From Solanum dulcamara (lineage: Eukaryota > Streptophyta > Magnoliopsida > Solanales > Solanaceae), in contig NC_077244.1 of assembly GCF_947179165.1 (NCBI RefSeq), forward strand, positions 78,954,144 through 79,018,143: a stretch of 64,000 bases of DNA, written 5' to 3'. The notes under the pieces are model-generated. The model made no database searches. It saw only the letters and a program-made list of their open reading frames with translations, and had not been told where the DNA came from. Of this stretch, positions 1-13,593 are shown piece after piece. Within the stretch, counting starts at the first letter, position 1. Every line of letters starts with the position of its first letter. The translations under genes and the position numbers were made by a program.

Positions 1-3000
1 ATGGTGGACAGATGCCTTATGAGCATGAGGTCGAGAAAGGAAGTGCTTTTACGCTTGGGCTTCTTGCCATAAAAGTTAGTATTAAATCATATTTATTCTC
101 TTAAGCACATATGAGAAGGCAATTTTCACTATTAGGGCAGATGGTTCTTTGAATTATTCCACACTATCCACACTTCAGCATACACAGGAGCTTGCTTATG
201 CAATAGGAGCTATTTTATTATTGAGTACATGAACTAGCTTATACAATAGGATCTTTCTTTTGTTATTGAATGCATTCCACGTTAATTAGTACTTTAATTT
301 TACCTGTATATTGCATGTACCATTTGGTCTATTTGTGCACTCTCTTGCCATTGTGAAGAAGATGAACAATTTCATTAATAAGGATTGGTACCAAAATGAT
401 CGGATATTCGTGTTTCCTATCAATTCTTTGTCTCTCAATAGGAGTTTGGAATTCTAGTCTATCCTATAAGGCCCTTCGTTGGTTTATAATTTAGATGAAG
501 GTGTTTTTAACTGTTTCTGTGTCTGACAGCCGGAGCACCAGCAACTTATTGTTGATGCTGGAGCTCTACCTCATCTTGTGGATCTGCTGAAGAGGCACAA
601 AACTGCACAAAACTCTCGTGCTGTCAATGGTGTTATCCGGAGAGCAGTTGATGCAATCACTAATCTTGCCCATGAAAATAGTAGCATCAAAACTCGTGTT
701 AGGTTAGTTTATTTGTTAAATTTTGGTCATTACAACAAATCAAAAGAGGACTTGTTTTCACACTTCATCTCTATTTTGTATGTGAAGGATTGAGGGTGGT
801 ATTCCTCCACTTGTCGAATTGCTTGAGTTCTCTGATGCAAAGGTGCAAAGAGCAGCTGCAGGAGCCTTGCGAACTTTGGCATTTAAAAATGATGAGAACA
901 AAAATCAGGCTAGTGGCTTTATTCCGGTTTCTACAAGTATCTCTGAACTTCTTGTGTTATCTGTTCTATTAGGATAATTTATATCTGAATTGATTTCAGA
1001 TTGTTGAATGCAATGCACTCCCTACTCTTATTCTAATGCTACGGTCTGAAGATACTGCAATACACTATGAAGCGGTTAGGCATCATTTCACAAGTTCATA
1101 TGACTAGCTCTTTTTTTGTTTCTATATGTAATTAGCTATAAAGTCACAGTCATGCTTCAAGTGGTAGACATAGTTAGACATAATAAAATTGTGGGATGTC
1201 AGGTTGGAGTTATAGGAAACTTGGTGCACTCATCACCAAATATCAAAAAGGACGTTCTTCTTGCTGGAGCTTTACAACCTGTCATTGGGTTACTTAGGTA
1301 TTGCTGGATCTTATAATTTTTGAGTGGCTGGTCATGTACAACTTCTGTTCCATAGATGCTTATCATTTGCAGAGTTCCATCTAATGGGCGTAGACGTGTT
1401 ACTATTTTTTATTTTTTTTCCTCTTGATGGCTTCTGAAATAAGCCTTTTTATATGATAGTTCCTCCTGTTCGGAAAGCCAAAGGGAAGCAGCTTTATTGC
1501 TTGGACAATTTGCAGCAACAGACTCAGACTGTAAGGTTGATGAAACTACTGTACTCTATTAATGTCATAAAGAGTAGTAAAATTCTTGATTTATTGGCAT
1601 TTAAAGCAACTTAATCTGATTTATGCTTTAATTTTTTATCTGATGGTTTGCAGATTCACATTGTGCAAAGAGGTGCTGTACCACCACTGATTGAGATGCT
1701 CCAATCTCTGGATGCTCAGCTTAGGGAAATGTCAGCCTTTGCCCTTGGAAGGTTGGCACAGGTGACTTGAAATCCTTACAGAACTTCTTTAGGGTACTTT
1801 GTTTCTCGTGGTTATCAAGTAATTCTTCTGTTCTGTTAGTAGTTGTCCCTGGGCCATTATTTCTCTGATTACTTACCATTCAGATTTATTTTCTGGCATT
1901 AACCATTCAGATTTTTTTTCTGGCATTACTTGTCTCAATAGTTGATGATCGTGAACTTACCTTTCATGATTATTGAGGTTGTTTTCAAGTATGATACGTG
2001 CTTGTGGCATCTTTGTCATGGTCTTAGCCCCTTTTCCAATCAAACCCTATACGAAATGAATATTTTCGTAGTAGTTGTTCCAATTAGACCATGTTTTTCT
2101 AATTGTTCTGCGAGCTTAATTCAAGAATTTACTTTTTCTTTCACTTGTATGTCTGATGATGAATTGGCATGACTTGTCCCTTGATGGAGGGGAAAGATTA
2201 CAGAAGATTCATATGGGCGACCCCTTTAGGATTGAGGTTTTGTTGATTGATTGGCTTGTATATTTGGATGATAGATCTTGAATGGACACTTGATTACTTG
2301 TTTTTGGTTTGTTTACATGTATTAAAATGCTGGATTATCTTACATATTGGCTTACCCACTTTTTAAACATAACTTGTTACTCAGGAGTAACATAAATGAT
2401 AAAACATGGAATCATGATTGTGAGTAGTTGTTCTGTTCGATGAGTGGTTTCAATTCAAGACTGACATATTTTCCTTTCATGGCACACATGTATGGACAAT
2501 TAACAGTTAGATTCACTATCTTGTTGTTACTTATGAAAAAACAAAAAATGCTGTTTTGCTGTTCGAGTGCGTCTTGCTTCATGTCTTCAAATATTATATG
2601 TTGTTGGACAGGTCTCCCTAAAGTAGTATAAATTGTTGTTGTTTGGCATTTACACTTTTCTATTGGGCAGTATAATTTTCTGAAGGGATAATGCCATCTT
2701 TGTGATTATATCATAATAATGAGTGAACTTCAGGCCTTGATTCGTCCTCCGCAAGGAAGGAGGGAGTCGGTTCCCCTGAAGGGCCAAAGCTTGGAGCTCC
2801 CCCCCCCCCCCTTCTCCCCCTTTAATTATAGTACAGTACGACTGGAAAGTGCCAGGACATTGGGTTCTTCATTTCTTTCTTTCTCAGTCAATTAGCTACA
2901 AATCAGTCCAAACTATATGAAATTTTTTCTGTACTAGCTCATTTCGTTCATATACTCAATAATCTACATGTTAAATATATAATTAAATAAATAGAAGTGG

Positions 3001-6000
3001 ACTCTACACTTCATGATATCAGGGCAGGACCTTGGGTTCGAGTCTCATCGCCGCCCATTATTGAAAAAATGTATTTTCATCTGCTTGACTCATGAAAAAA
3101 GAATCATCCTCGCACGAAAAGAGGTGTGTTGAAGACATAATTAAGTACATAGATATGTGCTCTATCTAACAATTTAGGATTTCATATGATTTGAGAATTC
3201 TCTACCATGCATTCTAGTTGATTGGGTTTATTGGTTCCATGATGTTCAGGACACACACAATCAGGTTGGTATTGCTCATTGCGGTGGAATAGTCCCATTA
3301 CTGAAGCTTCTTGATTCAAAAAATGGATCCTTGCAACATAATGCTGCATTTGCTCTTTATGGGCTTGCTGATAATGAGGTGTTACATCTAATCCAATCAC
3401 AATACTGTTATTGTAAACAGATTTCATTTGTAACCACGTGTTACATCTCATCTGACTTGGTGCAACTTTCTGCGATAGGATAATGTTACAGATCTTGTAA
3501 AGGTTGGAGGTGTTCAAAAGCTTCAGGATGGAGAATTTATTGTCCAAGTATGATTCCTTTTTTCTTCCCGTAATCGTTATTTTGTGCCAAGTATTATTCA
3601 AAGGACAAACAATTTCATAAAATTATGGTGCTTTTCTCATTATTCTTAATTCTTTGCCATGAGCCTTGATGTTGTTCACCTCATTTTTCAGCCAACTAGA
3701 GATTGTGTAGCGAAGACATTGAAAAGATTGGAAGAGAAGATTCATGGACGAGTGAGTTTCTATTTGTTGCAAGGAATTTGCTGATGCATACTTTATTTAT
3801 TGGCAGTGAACAATTTTTTTATATGAAAACTCAATGAATACATTTCTTTTGCTGAAAAATGCAAGGTTATTTTGTTTTTTCTAGCTATGAAATATGGTGT
3901 ATCTCCCATTGTCCAGTTCCTTCTTGTCCCTTCAATATGGCAAATTTCTTTTTTAAGTCTTATAGGTTACTGATGGTTATATCTCAAACCTTTTTCCGTC
4001 TTTTGCAGGTATTAGGCCATTTGTTGTATTTGATGCGTGTTGGGGAAAAGGTTATTCAAAGACGAGTTGCTCTGGTGCTTGCCCATCTTTGTTCACCAGA
4101 TGACCAAAAGACAATATTTATTGATAATGGTGGTATGTGTTCTGTACCTATACTCAGAATGATTTTTTCTCGGTGTATTGGTTAAGCTGTGACAATTTGT
4201 CCACTGTGTGGACTATGTTCTTGTAGGATTGGAATTCCTTTTAGAGCTTCTAGCATCAACAAACTTGAAGCACCAAAGAGATGGGTCTGTAGCTTTATGC
4301 AAGTTGGCTAACAAAGCTAGCTCACTTTCACCTGTCGATGCAGCTCCTCCATCTCCTACACCTCAGGTTTGCTCGCAGTTTAATGCTAATACTCTGTCAA
4401 AGTTTTTGCTTCTAAGTTCTAACATGAGTAATACTAGTCTCTTAGCTGTTTATGTTTTTTTTTAATTTAATTTTTCACTGTTACATTTGGTGCTTCTCCC
4501 ATTGAGTTAACATTAAGCTATGTTCATATTATCATCAAGCATTTCGAGGATGTTCCCTGAACTGACTGATGTTCAAAACTAATCATTGATTATGATGATT
4601 TGTGAAGCTTTTACCATTTACTTTATAGTTTATATGTCAAACCACTTTTTGCTAGTGTTACCTCAAGACTTGAAAGTTATAATGTAGCTGTCATGCAAGT
4701 TTAATACAATGTCCACTTTACCAAAAAATTGAATTACTGCATAAAAACTCTGGTTGTACAGTTTCTTCCCATCTTGATTTTTCTTTGTCAAATTTACATG
4801 TCGATTTGTGGTTCCGTTTGCTTCTCACATTGTGACCCTTGTAGTGTTATATGCTGCTGTTTATACCATGCTTATTATGGGAGAGCATCTAATTAGAGTA
4901 TGATATGCTTTTTATTTGTTCTTGGATGGTATCTGTTATGCTGAGATGGGTAGAAGACCTTAGAACCCTCTCTTGATATGCTAAATTTGCTTCACTGAGC
5001 GTTATTTTTTTTGTTTCTGGGAGGGTGTGTATACCAAGGCTTGGTCTTCCTGTCGATCATTTGTTCAGGTCTATAACCTTGTCAATTGTTCTATGCTCTT
5101 AGTAATACAAAACAGTTAGAGTTCTGAAAACTTCACTGACTGACCCTTAATTGCTGGCATGATTGGTGTATTCTGAGAATCAATTAGGCAATATGAGGGC
5201 TCTGCTTATCCATGTTGACAGATTCCACAGGCTGTTTTCACCACAGTTTACTGGATGTTCACTTTCTTCATCAATTAATACTGTCATCTGAGCTTTTCAT
5301 GTTTGCTAGTTTGTATGTCTGCCTTTGCCTTTCTGTCTTTTTTTCTCAATGACTTATAGGTTGTTTATAACCATTCATGGTGCAGTAATTAGACAATGCA
5401 TTTGATCCTATATTACATCTCTTTTCCTTATTTCCTTGTGCATTTCTTTAATGCAGGTCTATCTGGGTGAGCAGTATGTAAATAATTCTACACTATCTGA
5501 TGTGACATTTTTAGTTGAAGGTAGCAGCAGTTTTTGATTCAAATATTGTTTTCTTTGTATCATGATGTATCTTGATGATTTTTTGGTCCTTCACCAGGCA
5601 AACGGTTTTATGCCCACAGAATTTGTTTACTTGCTTCTTCTGATGCATTTCGAGCAATGTTTGATGGTGGCTACAGGGTAAGTAGAATTGATGTCATAAA
5701 GGTTTTTGCTTTTACTTTTAGGTTTATTGGTTTCTAAACTGATCATTAGCAACACGAGAGGAAGCTGTTTTTGTCCCCAAAGTTTTCTTCGACTGATTAA
5801 CTTTCCCTCTTGACAAATTTAAACTGACTATCAAATGGTCTTGCAAAATTGCTAAAGGCAAACATGTTTATTTGAAATGTTGCAAGCATGTGTCATGTGA
5901 CGTGGCTGAATGCACAAATGTGGAGTACAAAACTCTGATGATCTGTTATCTATTCATTGCAGGAGAGAGACGCCAAAGATATAGAGATTCCTAACATTCC

Positions 6001-6635
6001 ATGGAATGTTTTTGAGTTGATGATGAGGTGCAATGCTGTTTAATCTGTCACATGTGGAATTTAGGTTATACAAATCAATCTAGCAATATTCAAGAGAGGA
6101 ATGTTTCTTGTTTGCAGGTACATATACACGGGATCTGTTGATGTTAATATGGATGTTGCACAGGATCTTCTAAGGGCTGCTGATCAATATCTTCTCGAGG
6201 GCCTTAAGCGTCTGTGCGAGTGCGCAATTGCACAGGTGAGTGCTAGGGACCTTTCTATCTTTGAGGAGGCTTTATGTTGGGCTTCCCCTGAAAATTTCTC
6301 ATCTTTTCTGTAGGATATCTCAGTGGAAAATGTCTCTCTGATGTTTGAGTTATCAGAGGCTTTCAATGCGTTGTCATTAAGAAATGCTTGCATTGTCTTC
6401 ACATTGGAGAAGTTCGACAAATTAAGTGTCATTCCATGGTATGTCCAGATTCCTATCCTTTTGCTGCACCATTCCTTGGAAGAAAAAAAGATATCCTAAA
6501 CAAATATGCTACTGTGTATTAACACGCTATAACCTCGTTACATGTAGGTATTCACAATTGATTCAACGTATATTACCTGAGACACGTGCGAACTTTGTAA
6601 GGGCGCTGACCAGGCCAATTCAAGCTGACCTCTGA
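1..6635 (+). CDS. ARIA: ARIA-type armadillo-repeat/BTB protein, 5' part outside the window
   Basis: Known role of the family: Arabidopsis ARIA binds the ABA-response factor ABF2, and its relative ABAP1 acts in cell-cycle control. The BTB domain suggests a CUL3 ubiquitin-ligase adaptor. Exons read by eye: 1-74 (frame from 3), 530-702, 788-908, 1000-1074, 1203-1297, 1460-1535, 1654-1761, 3250-3378, 3479-3547, 3692-3751, 4009-4132, 4227-4366, 5457-5520, 5598-5677, 5963-6027, 6118-6235, 6314-6438, 6548-6635. They join in frame into about 593 residues. Armadillo repeats fill the first two thirds (for example GGIPPLVELLEFSDAKVQRA from exon 3). The BTB domain starts at about residue 414 (VYLGEQYVNNSTLSDVTFLV) and a BACK-like tail follows. 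The tail fits ARIA slightly better than ABAP1. The third visible intron needs a GC donor (909-910). No frame break was seen; the start lies before position 1. Confidence 0.9.
2740..3175 (+). repeat. Repeat-like stretch in ARIA intron, possible TRIM/LTR remnant
   Basis: This lies in the 1,488-bp intron 1762-3249. It has a C13 run (2799-2811). At about 3018 there is a sequence close to the tRNA-Met primer-binding site (GATATCAGGGCAGGA), then a tRNA B-box-like GGTTCGAGTCT. A purine-rich tract precedes TGTTGAAGACATAATTAAG at about 3127, which resembles the AT-rich stretch just before the PBS-like site. This is the layout of a small TRIM element, but the LTRs are too diverged to bound by eye. It could equally be a SINE fragment. 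Confidence 0.35.
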
Positions 6636-7603
6636 TGTAGAGATTTAGGTTCATTTTTATTCTTTGATTAAATGTAGAACATGATGTAAAGTGTACAGCA
6701 AGTGGGTATTATTGCACTCGTCTCTAATTGCAATTCCAGATTTGTTATGACGTTTAATGTAGCGTATAAAGTTCAGTTGCGACGCCAGCCATGTGATTAA
6801 ATCTCTTCCACAACAAGATTATAACTACATTGCCGGATTTATGAGATGTATAGATCTCAATTATCCACAATATTATTGGGGTCTCATCTATACTGCTTTG
6901 GAATGTGTTTTTTCCTTGAGTTGAGGTTTATCGGAAACAGTCTTTACCTTCAAGGTGTAGGGGGGGGGGGGGGTAAGGACTGCGGTGTATGTTGTAATAT
7001 TGGGATTTCATCGAAGAGTACTTCCAACTTTCATACTTTAGATAATCAGTATCTATTTACTAGATGTAGAAAATCCTTGATAACATGGTCCAAAAAGTAG
7101 TACTGAAATGAGTACTACGACAATTAATGGACGATGATCTCTGGCAAATTAATGGGACGGACAGTTCTACAAATTTCTCTGGAGTATAATGGTTATATGC
7201 CAATCACCATTACTTTTCTATTTGAATAGCATACACATGCGTTTTGGGTTATGCATAATTAAGCTTCTTTCCTTTATGAATAATCCAGTGTACATTTAAA
7301 TCTTTGTTTCCCTTGTAGAATTAATTTCCCGAAATTAGAAAAAATAAATTTAAAAGAAAACAGGAAGAGCAAAACAAATTTGAGGATTCTGAAAACTTAA
7401 GGATTTTAAACTTCTGTTAAAAAAAAGTTTATTTTAGTAACAATAAAACATGTTTGGTTGATGTTTTTTCTTTTTCTTCTTCTGATTTATTTTTTGTCAA
7501 TTAAAGTTATAAAGATAATTATTTAACAAGCTATATTATTTTTTAAAAGTAGACAAAAAAAATTATCCTTTAAACCAATAATCTTTTCAAAATATATCTT
7601 CAA
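6636..7603. other. Spacer between ARIA and DGP3
   Basis: It holds the ARIA 3' UTR and, at about 6905-6995, a fragment of the TTG-ending Solanaceae SINE family (a cggaaacagtct motif, then a G15 run at 6960-6974 where the family has a short G run). The right half is very AT-rich and serves as the DGP3 upstream region. No gene was seen. Confidence 0.6.
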
Positions 7604-10600
7604 ATGCTCCCTGCAGTGGTAAATCTGAAGCTTCATAATCTGCAACCGATGGCTACGCAGCTCCCTGGTTTGTTGCTGAACAGCGCTGGCTTTACACTCG
7701 CCGGCGACCGGTCTTTTAGTTGCCGGAACAGTCAACCACCGGCAGCCATCTCCTCTGCCAATCCTCCTTCTCTCTCTTCCACAATTCAGGTGAACCGTAA
7801 AATATTTACCGTGTTACAGTTACACTGGTACAGCGAAAAGCTTGAAACCTGATTTTTTTTCTTCCTTTTGCTTTGAAGCAGCGCAATTACTTGTTTTATA
7901 GCTCTCCGAGGTTCTGCAATAGCTGCTTATAGTTGCTCAAGAAGTATGCATTATGCAAAATTTCACTTTTTTAACATCTGTATTTGAGGTGCTAAATTAG
8001 CCAAAACTTGCATAATACTGCATCCGACCCAAAAGGAACAAACTGAGTTCGTCTAAGACATCTAATTTTCTGTAATTGGCATCAATTTTTTATACTTCTA
8101 TTTTAATTAGCAACTACATAAAAAGTGCTTAAATTCCCAACTTCATGTAGTTAAAATTTTAAACTTTTGAAGTAATCTAGTTGAATTAGAACATAAATAC
8201 GATAATTTTTTTTAAAATCGAACTTTTTAAAAGTACATAAAAAACACGATAAATGACAACTTTGTATAGTTAAAAGGAAAAACTGCTTAATTCCCTAATG
8301 GTTGCCAAAAAAGACATTCAGATGGAGGAAGAACTTCGGAGTATTAGGGATGGAGGTGTAGAGGCGAAACAAATTAACAAACTTCAAATTTGAGAGTGAG
8401 ACCATGGGGCAAGGACTGTTGCTGAGAGAAGGAAGCAGCATTCTCTGATATTTGGTCCATGTAAAGGAGCGATACACCAGAAGGTATTACTGTGTCATAA
8501 CCGTTGCTTTAGGGAGTTTGTATGTCCCTTCCAAGAGCAAAAAAAGTAATTATAGATGTGAGATTGGATAAGCTGAATGTGAAAATAGTTCTTGGAGAAT
8601 CTATTGAATCAGGACATAGTCAGGAGCAACGAAATGTAGTATAACATAATTGGGTCATTTCAATCAATTGAAACAGAGCTAAGACCATAATACCAGATCT
8701 TTGCTGTAAGGTTGAACCTGTGTAACCCTCGAGGTCCAGTAAGGTAGGTTCCAGCAGCTGCAAATTTTGGGTCTAGAATGAAGGTATGATAAAGATAGTG
8801 TGAGCTGCTGAATAAAGTGTGACTTAAAGGGTGAACGAGTGTGAGATAACTCAAGTGCAAGGGTAGAGTTAAGTAATGCCAGGGAAGAAATACAAAGTTG
8901 ATTAAAGGCAAGACATCAGTATTTAGGATGCCATGCCCAGTGCAAGTTTAAAGGAGCTCGATCTCTAAGCTCTTTTATTTGCTCAAGCATCAGTAGCATT
9001 ATGTTCTTGGTATTAGTGCTTCACAGTGGTTGAAGTTGCTTCTTGTAGGATACTATTTTTCACTACAAGCCAGTTAGGACCTCTCTTCTAACTCATGGGC
9101 AGAAGATGATGTTCCCATGTGGTTGTTTTGAATCTGACTCCAGACTTTGGAATTATAGTCATAGGATGGTATGTGACGATTATGTCAAGATAGGATTCTT
9201 GTCTTTATAGGGTGCCTTGTTTTGATGTTATCATCTGAGAAATAACCAGAAATGAGTATAGGGGTTATTGAGAGTATACATTTTGACTTCATTGGTCTAG
9301 GTTTTCATCAGTTCTTATCAACTAATGTGATTTAATCTAGTATTCCGTTTACATAAACAAAAAACCAAATCCATCATTGAAATGTATTACAAGCTCAGAT
9401 CTCTTTCAAAAATTAATGCAGTCTCATGTAGCAGTTGGTTCATAGCACCTGTTCAGCTTGTTGCCATCTTTACAAGAAGACATGCAAAGAAGTTTAGCAA
9501 ATTGCTTTCAAGCAGTGGCCTTCTGTGAATGTTTGGTGTGCTGTGCTAGCCTGTAATTCTTCCATGTAATACAAACTATTTGTACTTAATCTTTCTCACA
9601 TGACCTTTCATGAAAGCATGGTGACTTGGAAGCTGCAAATGATTGCTTATGTTTCTTGCTTAATTTATATGTTGAATGTTGACATATATATGTTCATCTG
9701 TTTCCCCCCTTTTTAGTAAGTTTAAGCTATGGGTAAAACTTAACATTCATGGGTTGTGGTTTATGTTAGGTTTTTGTTTTTCTTTTAGGCTACAATAGTC
9801 AATAGTGCTGTATTTCCTGATTCATTCTCACATGCAACACTTGGACCCATAAAAATGCTCTGTTATGTGGGTATTATATGTAATCGGAATTCTGATTAGT
9901 TTTTCTTGCTCTTATTGAGTGTTTGGTCTAACTTTATTTAATGAATTACCCGAAATTTCTGGAAATTCTCATAGCAGGGTTTCTTTAAGTATCCATTACA
10001 CTAAGTAACGTTATTGTGAATCAACTTTTCAGGTTGTTGGTTGGAAAGGTGCTGGAGGGTCCAGCAGTGAGAATTCAAAAGTTTTTAATTCTTTTGTAGG
10101 CATTCAAGAAGAATATGGCTGGAATGATCTAGAAACCGATCTTTACCATTGGACAAAGACTTTACGACCAGTTCAGGTATGCTCAAGGTGCGGACTTGAC
10201 CTTGATCTTCTGTATGGTTTCAAGATTTTCATGTGTTTCCCTGTTGAATGTTTGACCTTCTAACTTAACACACTGTCTATTTTTTAAATAGTGGTATCCT
10301 GGTCATATCGCGAAAACTGAGAAAGAGCTCAAGGAACAGTTGAAACTAATGGATGTTGTCATAGAGGTTCGAGATGCAAGAATTCCGATGTCCACAAGTC
10401 ATCCACAGGTTAGATATTTTCATGTTTATGCTTTGCCTGTGTGCTTTTTTGGATAGATTATTGAATATTGGGTTATATTTTCACTAGGGTACTGAGTGAT
10501 GTGCTAGTAACCTAGCTTCTTTTCCTAACAGCTAGGTAAATGTGGCCCACTGTGCCATCCTAAACAACCTTTACCACTTAAGAATTGTTGTGTAAATTAT

Positions 10601-13593
10601 GAGTGTTGCAAACAGCTTGAGAACTGAATCATAATATTTTATTCGAATTGGAGAAAATGCTTTGGAGTGCATTTCTACATTTGAGATCTGACATGTATTA
10701 TGTTTGACAATTCTGATTAGAAATGGGACTGCTAGGTATTCTGCATGTTGCTCACCTCTATAGCACTGGCCAATTCTTTCTACATCGCACTTGTGATTAG
10801 TATAAACTGATACTCCATCTCAGAGTCTGGCTTAGAAATGTGCCTATTGAATTGCAGTTTAATCACTTCAGCGGTTGTATTTTGAACTTTGGAAATTGAC
10901 ACTATACTTAACAAAACTTTCGATCACTTTCAAGACTAGATTACTCATAGGTATCACTTTGACTGTGTTGCCCTTTGGCAAAGTCAAACAAGAGCAAAAT
11001 GAGATGTAGGAAATTTTTTCCAATGATGCAAAGAGTGTGCTATGAAGTAGATACACAAGAATATCATTTGAACCAGGATAGAGTATTCATGTGCAGTTCA
11101 TAATTCCTTTTCTTGACTTCCATTTAGTATACCAAGCCATTATTAAACTTGTGGCATAAATATTGTTTTATGCATTGTAGATTATGTTAATTCATAATCA
11201 AGAATATTTTATAACAGCACCAGACTCCTATTGCATGTGAGTTTCTTATCTTGTCTCCTTTCAACTGTCATCTACTTGTTTTGTTGGTAATTCAATTTCG
11301 ATGAGCAGATGGACTCATGGCTTGGCAACAGAAAGAGGATTTTGGTTTTGAATCGAGAGGATATGATATCAACTGCTGATCGGAATGCTTGGGCAACTTA
11401 TTATGCTAATCAAGGGATTAAAGTTGTTTTCTCCAATGGCCAGCTTGGAATGGTGATTGGAACAGCATTTACTCGTTTCTGCTCCAACAAACAGTTGTTT
11501 TATACTTATTTGATTCATGTATTGGACAAATTTCAGGGAGCACTGAAGCTTGGAAGGTTGGCGAAATCATTAGCGGGTACTGTGAACATAAAACGTAAAG
11601 CAAAAGGACTACTTCCTCGTCCAGTGAGTCTACACAGATTGATAATTGCTCATATCATCCATGCCTTTAGACTGTAGATCTGTTGTGACCTCACTGCAGT
11701 TGTCAATTCAAATGAAACTTAAATGATTTCATACTTTCAATCCACCAAATTCAGTTGGTTCCTGGCTGATGTTTGCAATGTAATTCTGATTTTTGTATTT
11801 ATATGTCATATTCGTCATTTACATATAGACCTTCAGAAGCATTTAAACTGGCAGATCTGTGTGAGTACATTTCAATTTTCAAGTACCAATGTTCATTTAA
11901 ACCACCAAATTCAGTTTCTAATTGTGATTTTGTATTTAATATGCCATTTTCATCATTTACATATAGACCACTGGAAGCATCTACTGATGATATAAAAGTA
12001 ATGCAAGGAGTTCAATGGCGAACTTCAAAGTCTTACTGTCTAATAATTTGGGTTTGTATGTACATCAGAGGAAAAGTGTTATTTCTGCTACCGTAATCTT
12101 GTACCAATGTACTGATGAACAACATATGGAAATTATGTAACAGAATATAAAATTTTTATTTGGTTCACTCTTAGATGAAATGACCAAAAAATATGGAACT
12201 ACTTCCTTAGTTAGCATAGCGGATTTCATGTCTGCTTCTTCTGTGTTAATTTTTTCTGAGTGAGAAATATATTTGACAGGTTCGAGCTGGTGTAGTCGGG
12301 TATCCAAATGTTGGTAAGTCATCTCTGGTAAATCGTTTGCTGAAGCGTCGAATGTGTCCTGCAGCCCCAAGACCTGGTGTTACCAGAGAGCTGAAGTATG
12401 TCCATAGCTCCTTACTCTTTTCTTTTGCGGCAAGTTCATTCGCTAGTTGATTCCATGAAATATCCCACAATATTTTGATTCCAAAGCGCATATCTCTCCT
12501 TTACTTTTAAGTGACAAGGGGGTGACAGGGTTGTACCTTCTTCTCTATTTCACCATCTCATTCCAACTCCCGTGAACCACTTCGATTTTCCAGTCATTTT
12601 AGAATTAACCATTACATAGAAATTGATAGGAGTATCTTTTTTAATATATAGCAATCTATTTCAAAGTATTGATTTGCTTAGTGGAACTGAGTTTTCACCA
12701 TAGTTAGGTCCATGTAATTGTTATGCAAGAAGGAAGGCTATCGTCAAATTAATTTAAAAAGACTTGATTAGGTTTTACAGACTCTTCTTCCTTATAATTT
12801 TCTACTGCTTCTTTTTTAAAAGGTGGGTCCGTTTTGGGAAAGATCTAGAGCTACTGGATTCACCTGGCATAATTCCTATGAGGATCAGTGATCAGACAGC
12901 AGCAATAAAGCTTGCCATATGTGATGATATTGGAGAGAGATCTTATGATGCCACAGATGTTGCAGCCATTCTTGTACAGATGCTTTCAAGGCTTCCAACT
13001 GTTGGTATGTTTCCCGTCATTCAGATAGCACATGCTATTCACTCGTGTAGGTAGATTTCTTGTTTTGTAACACGTTGCTGAAGGTACTATGCGTCGGAAT
13101 TCATTACCGGATCTTATTTAGATGACAAGATCAATTACTCATCCTAATAGATCTTTATTGCACCTCGGCATGCACTTTGAGCCTCTCGTATGTAATAACC
13201 CATTTGCATTAGGGATTGGCTACCCATAAATAGTTCAAGCTCGATTAATTACTCATGCTTGTATGCATGCTGCCTTATATTTTTCTGACATGGGTCACTC
13301 TGACCAGGTAATAAAGCTCTTTGTGATCGCTACAAGATTGAGGCAGATGGGCACAGCGGTAAAATGTGGGTATGACAAATTATACCCAAAGGGTGCAACT
13401 GGAATTATGGGTGCCCGTGCAGGATTTGTTCTATATTTCCATTTTGATCTTTGTTTGTTTTGGTTGCAGATTTATTCAGAAGCTCGCTGTTCAGTTATTT
13501 AATGCGGACAATAACCAAGCAGCATTTCGTATCTTGCAAGATTTCCGAAAAGGGAAATTTGGTTGGATAGCACTAGAGCGGCCACCCAAGTAG
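7604..13593 (+). CDS. DGP3: DAR GTPase 3, chloroplastic (RbgA/YlqF-type circularly permuted GTPase)
   Basis: Probable role: a GTPase assisting assembly of the large subunit of the chloroplast ribosome, by analogy with bacterial RbgA/YlqF and Arabidopsis At4g02790. Exons: 7604-7789, 10033-10176, 10292-10408, 11309-11452, 11537-11623, 12280-12395, 12823-13004, 13308-13365, 13470-13593. They sum to 1,158 bp (385 residues plus stop) with all phases consistent. The first ~60 residues are rich in Ser/Ala/Leu and poor in acidic residues, like a transit peptide. The motif order is permuted: DAR (138-140), G4 as NRED (164-167), then G1 GYPNVGKS (233-240), a GVTRE switch (about 258) and G3 DSPG (277-280). 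Intron 1 is 2.2 kb. An in-frame Met at residue 16 is an alternative start. The family call is firm; the organelle is inferred. Confidence 0.92.
11742..11980 (+). repeat. Imperfect local direct duplication in DGP3 intron 5
   Basis: Two related segments, about 11742-11841 and 11902-11980, both begin with CCACCAAATTCAG and both end with a catttacatatagac ... gaagcat block. They differ by indels. Both are inside the intron between the exons ending at 11623 and starting at 12280. No function is apparent. Confidence 0.6.

Noticed and set aside
3182..3601. 139-codon minus-strand open frame
   Set aside because: It is the antisense of two ARIA exons and their intron.
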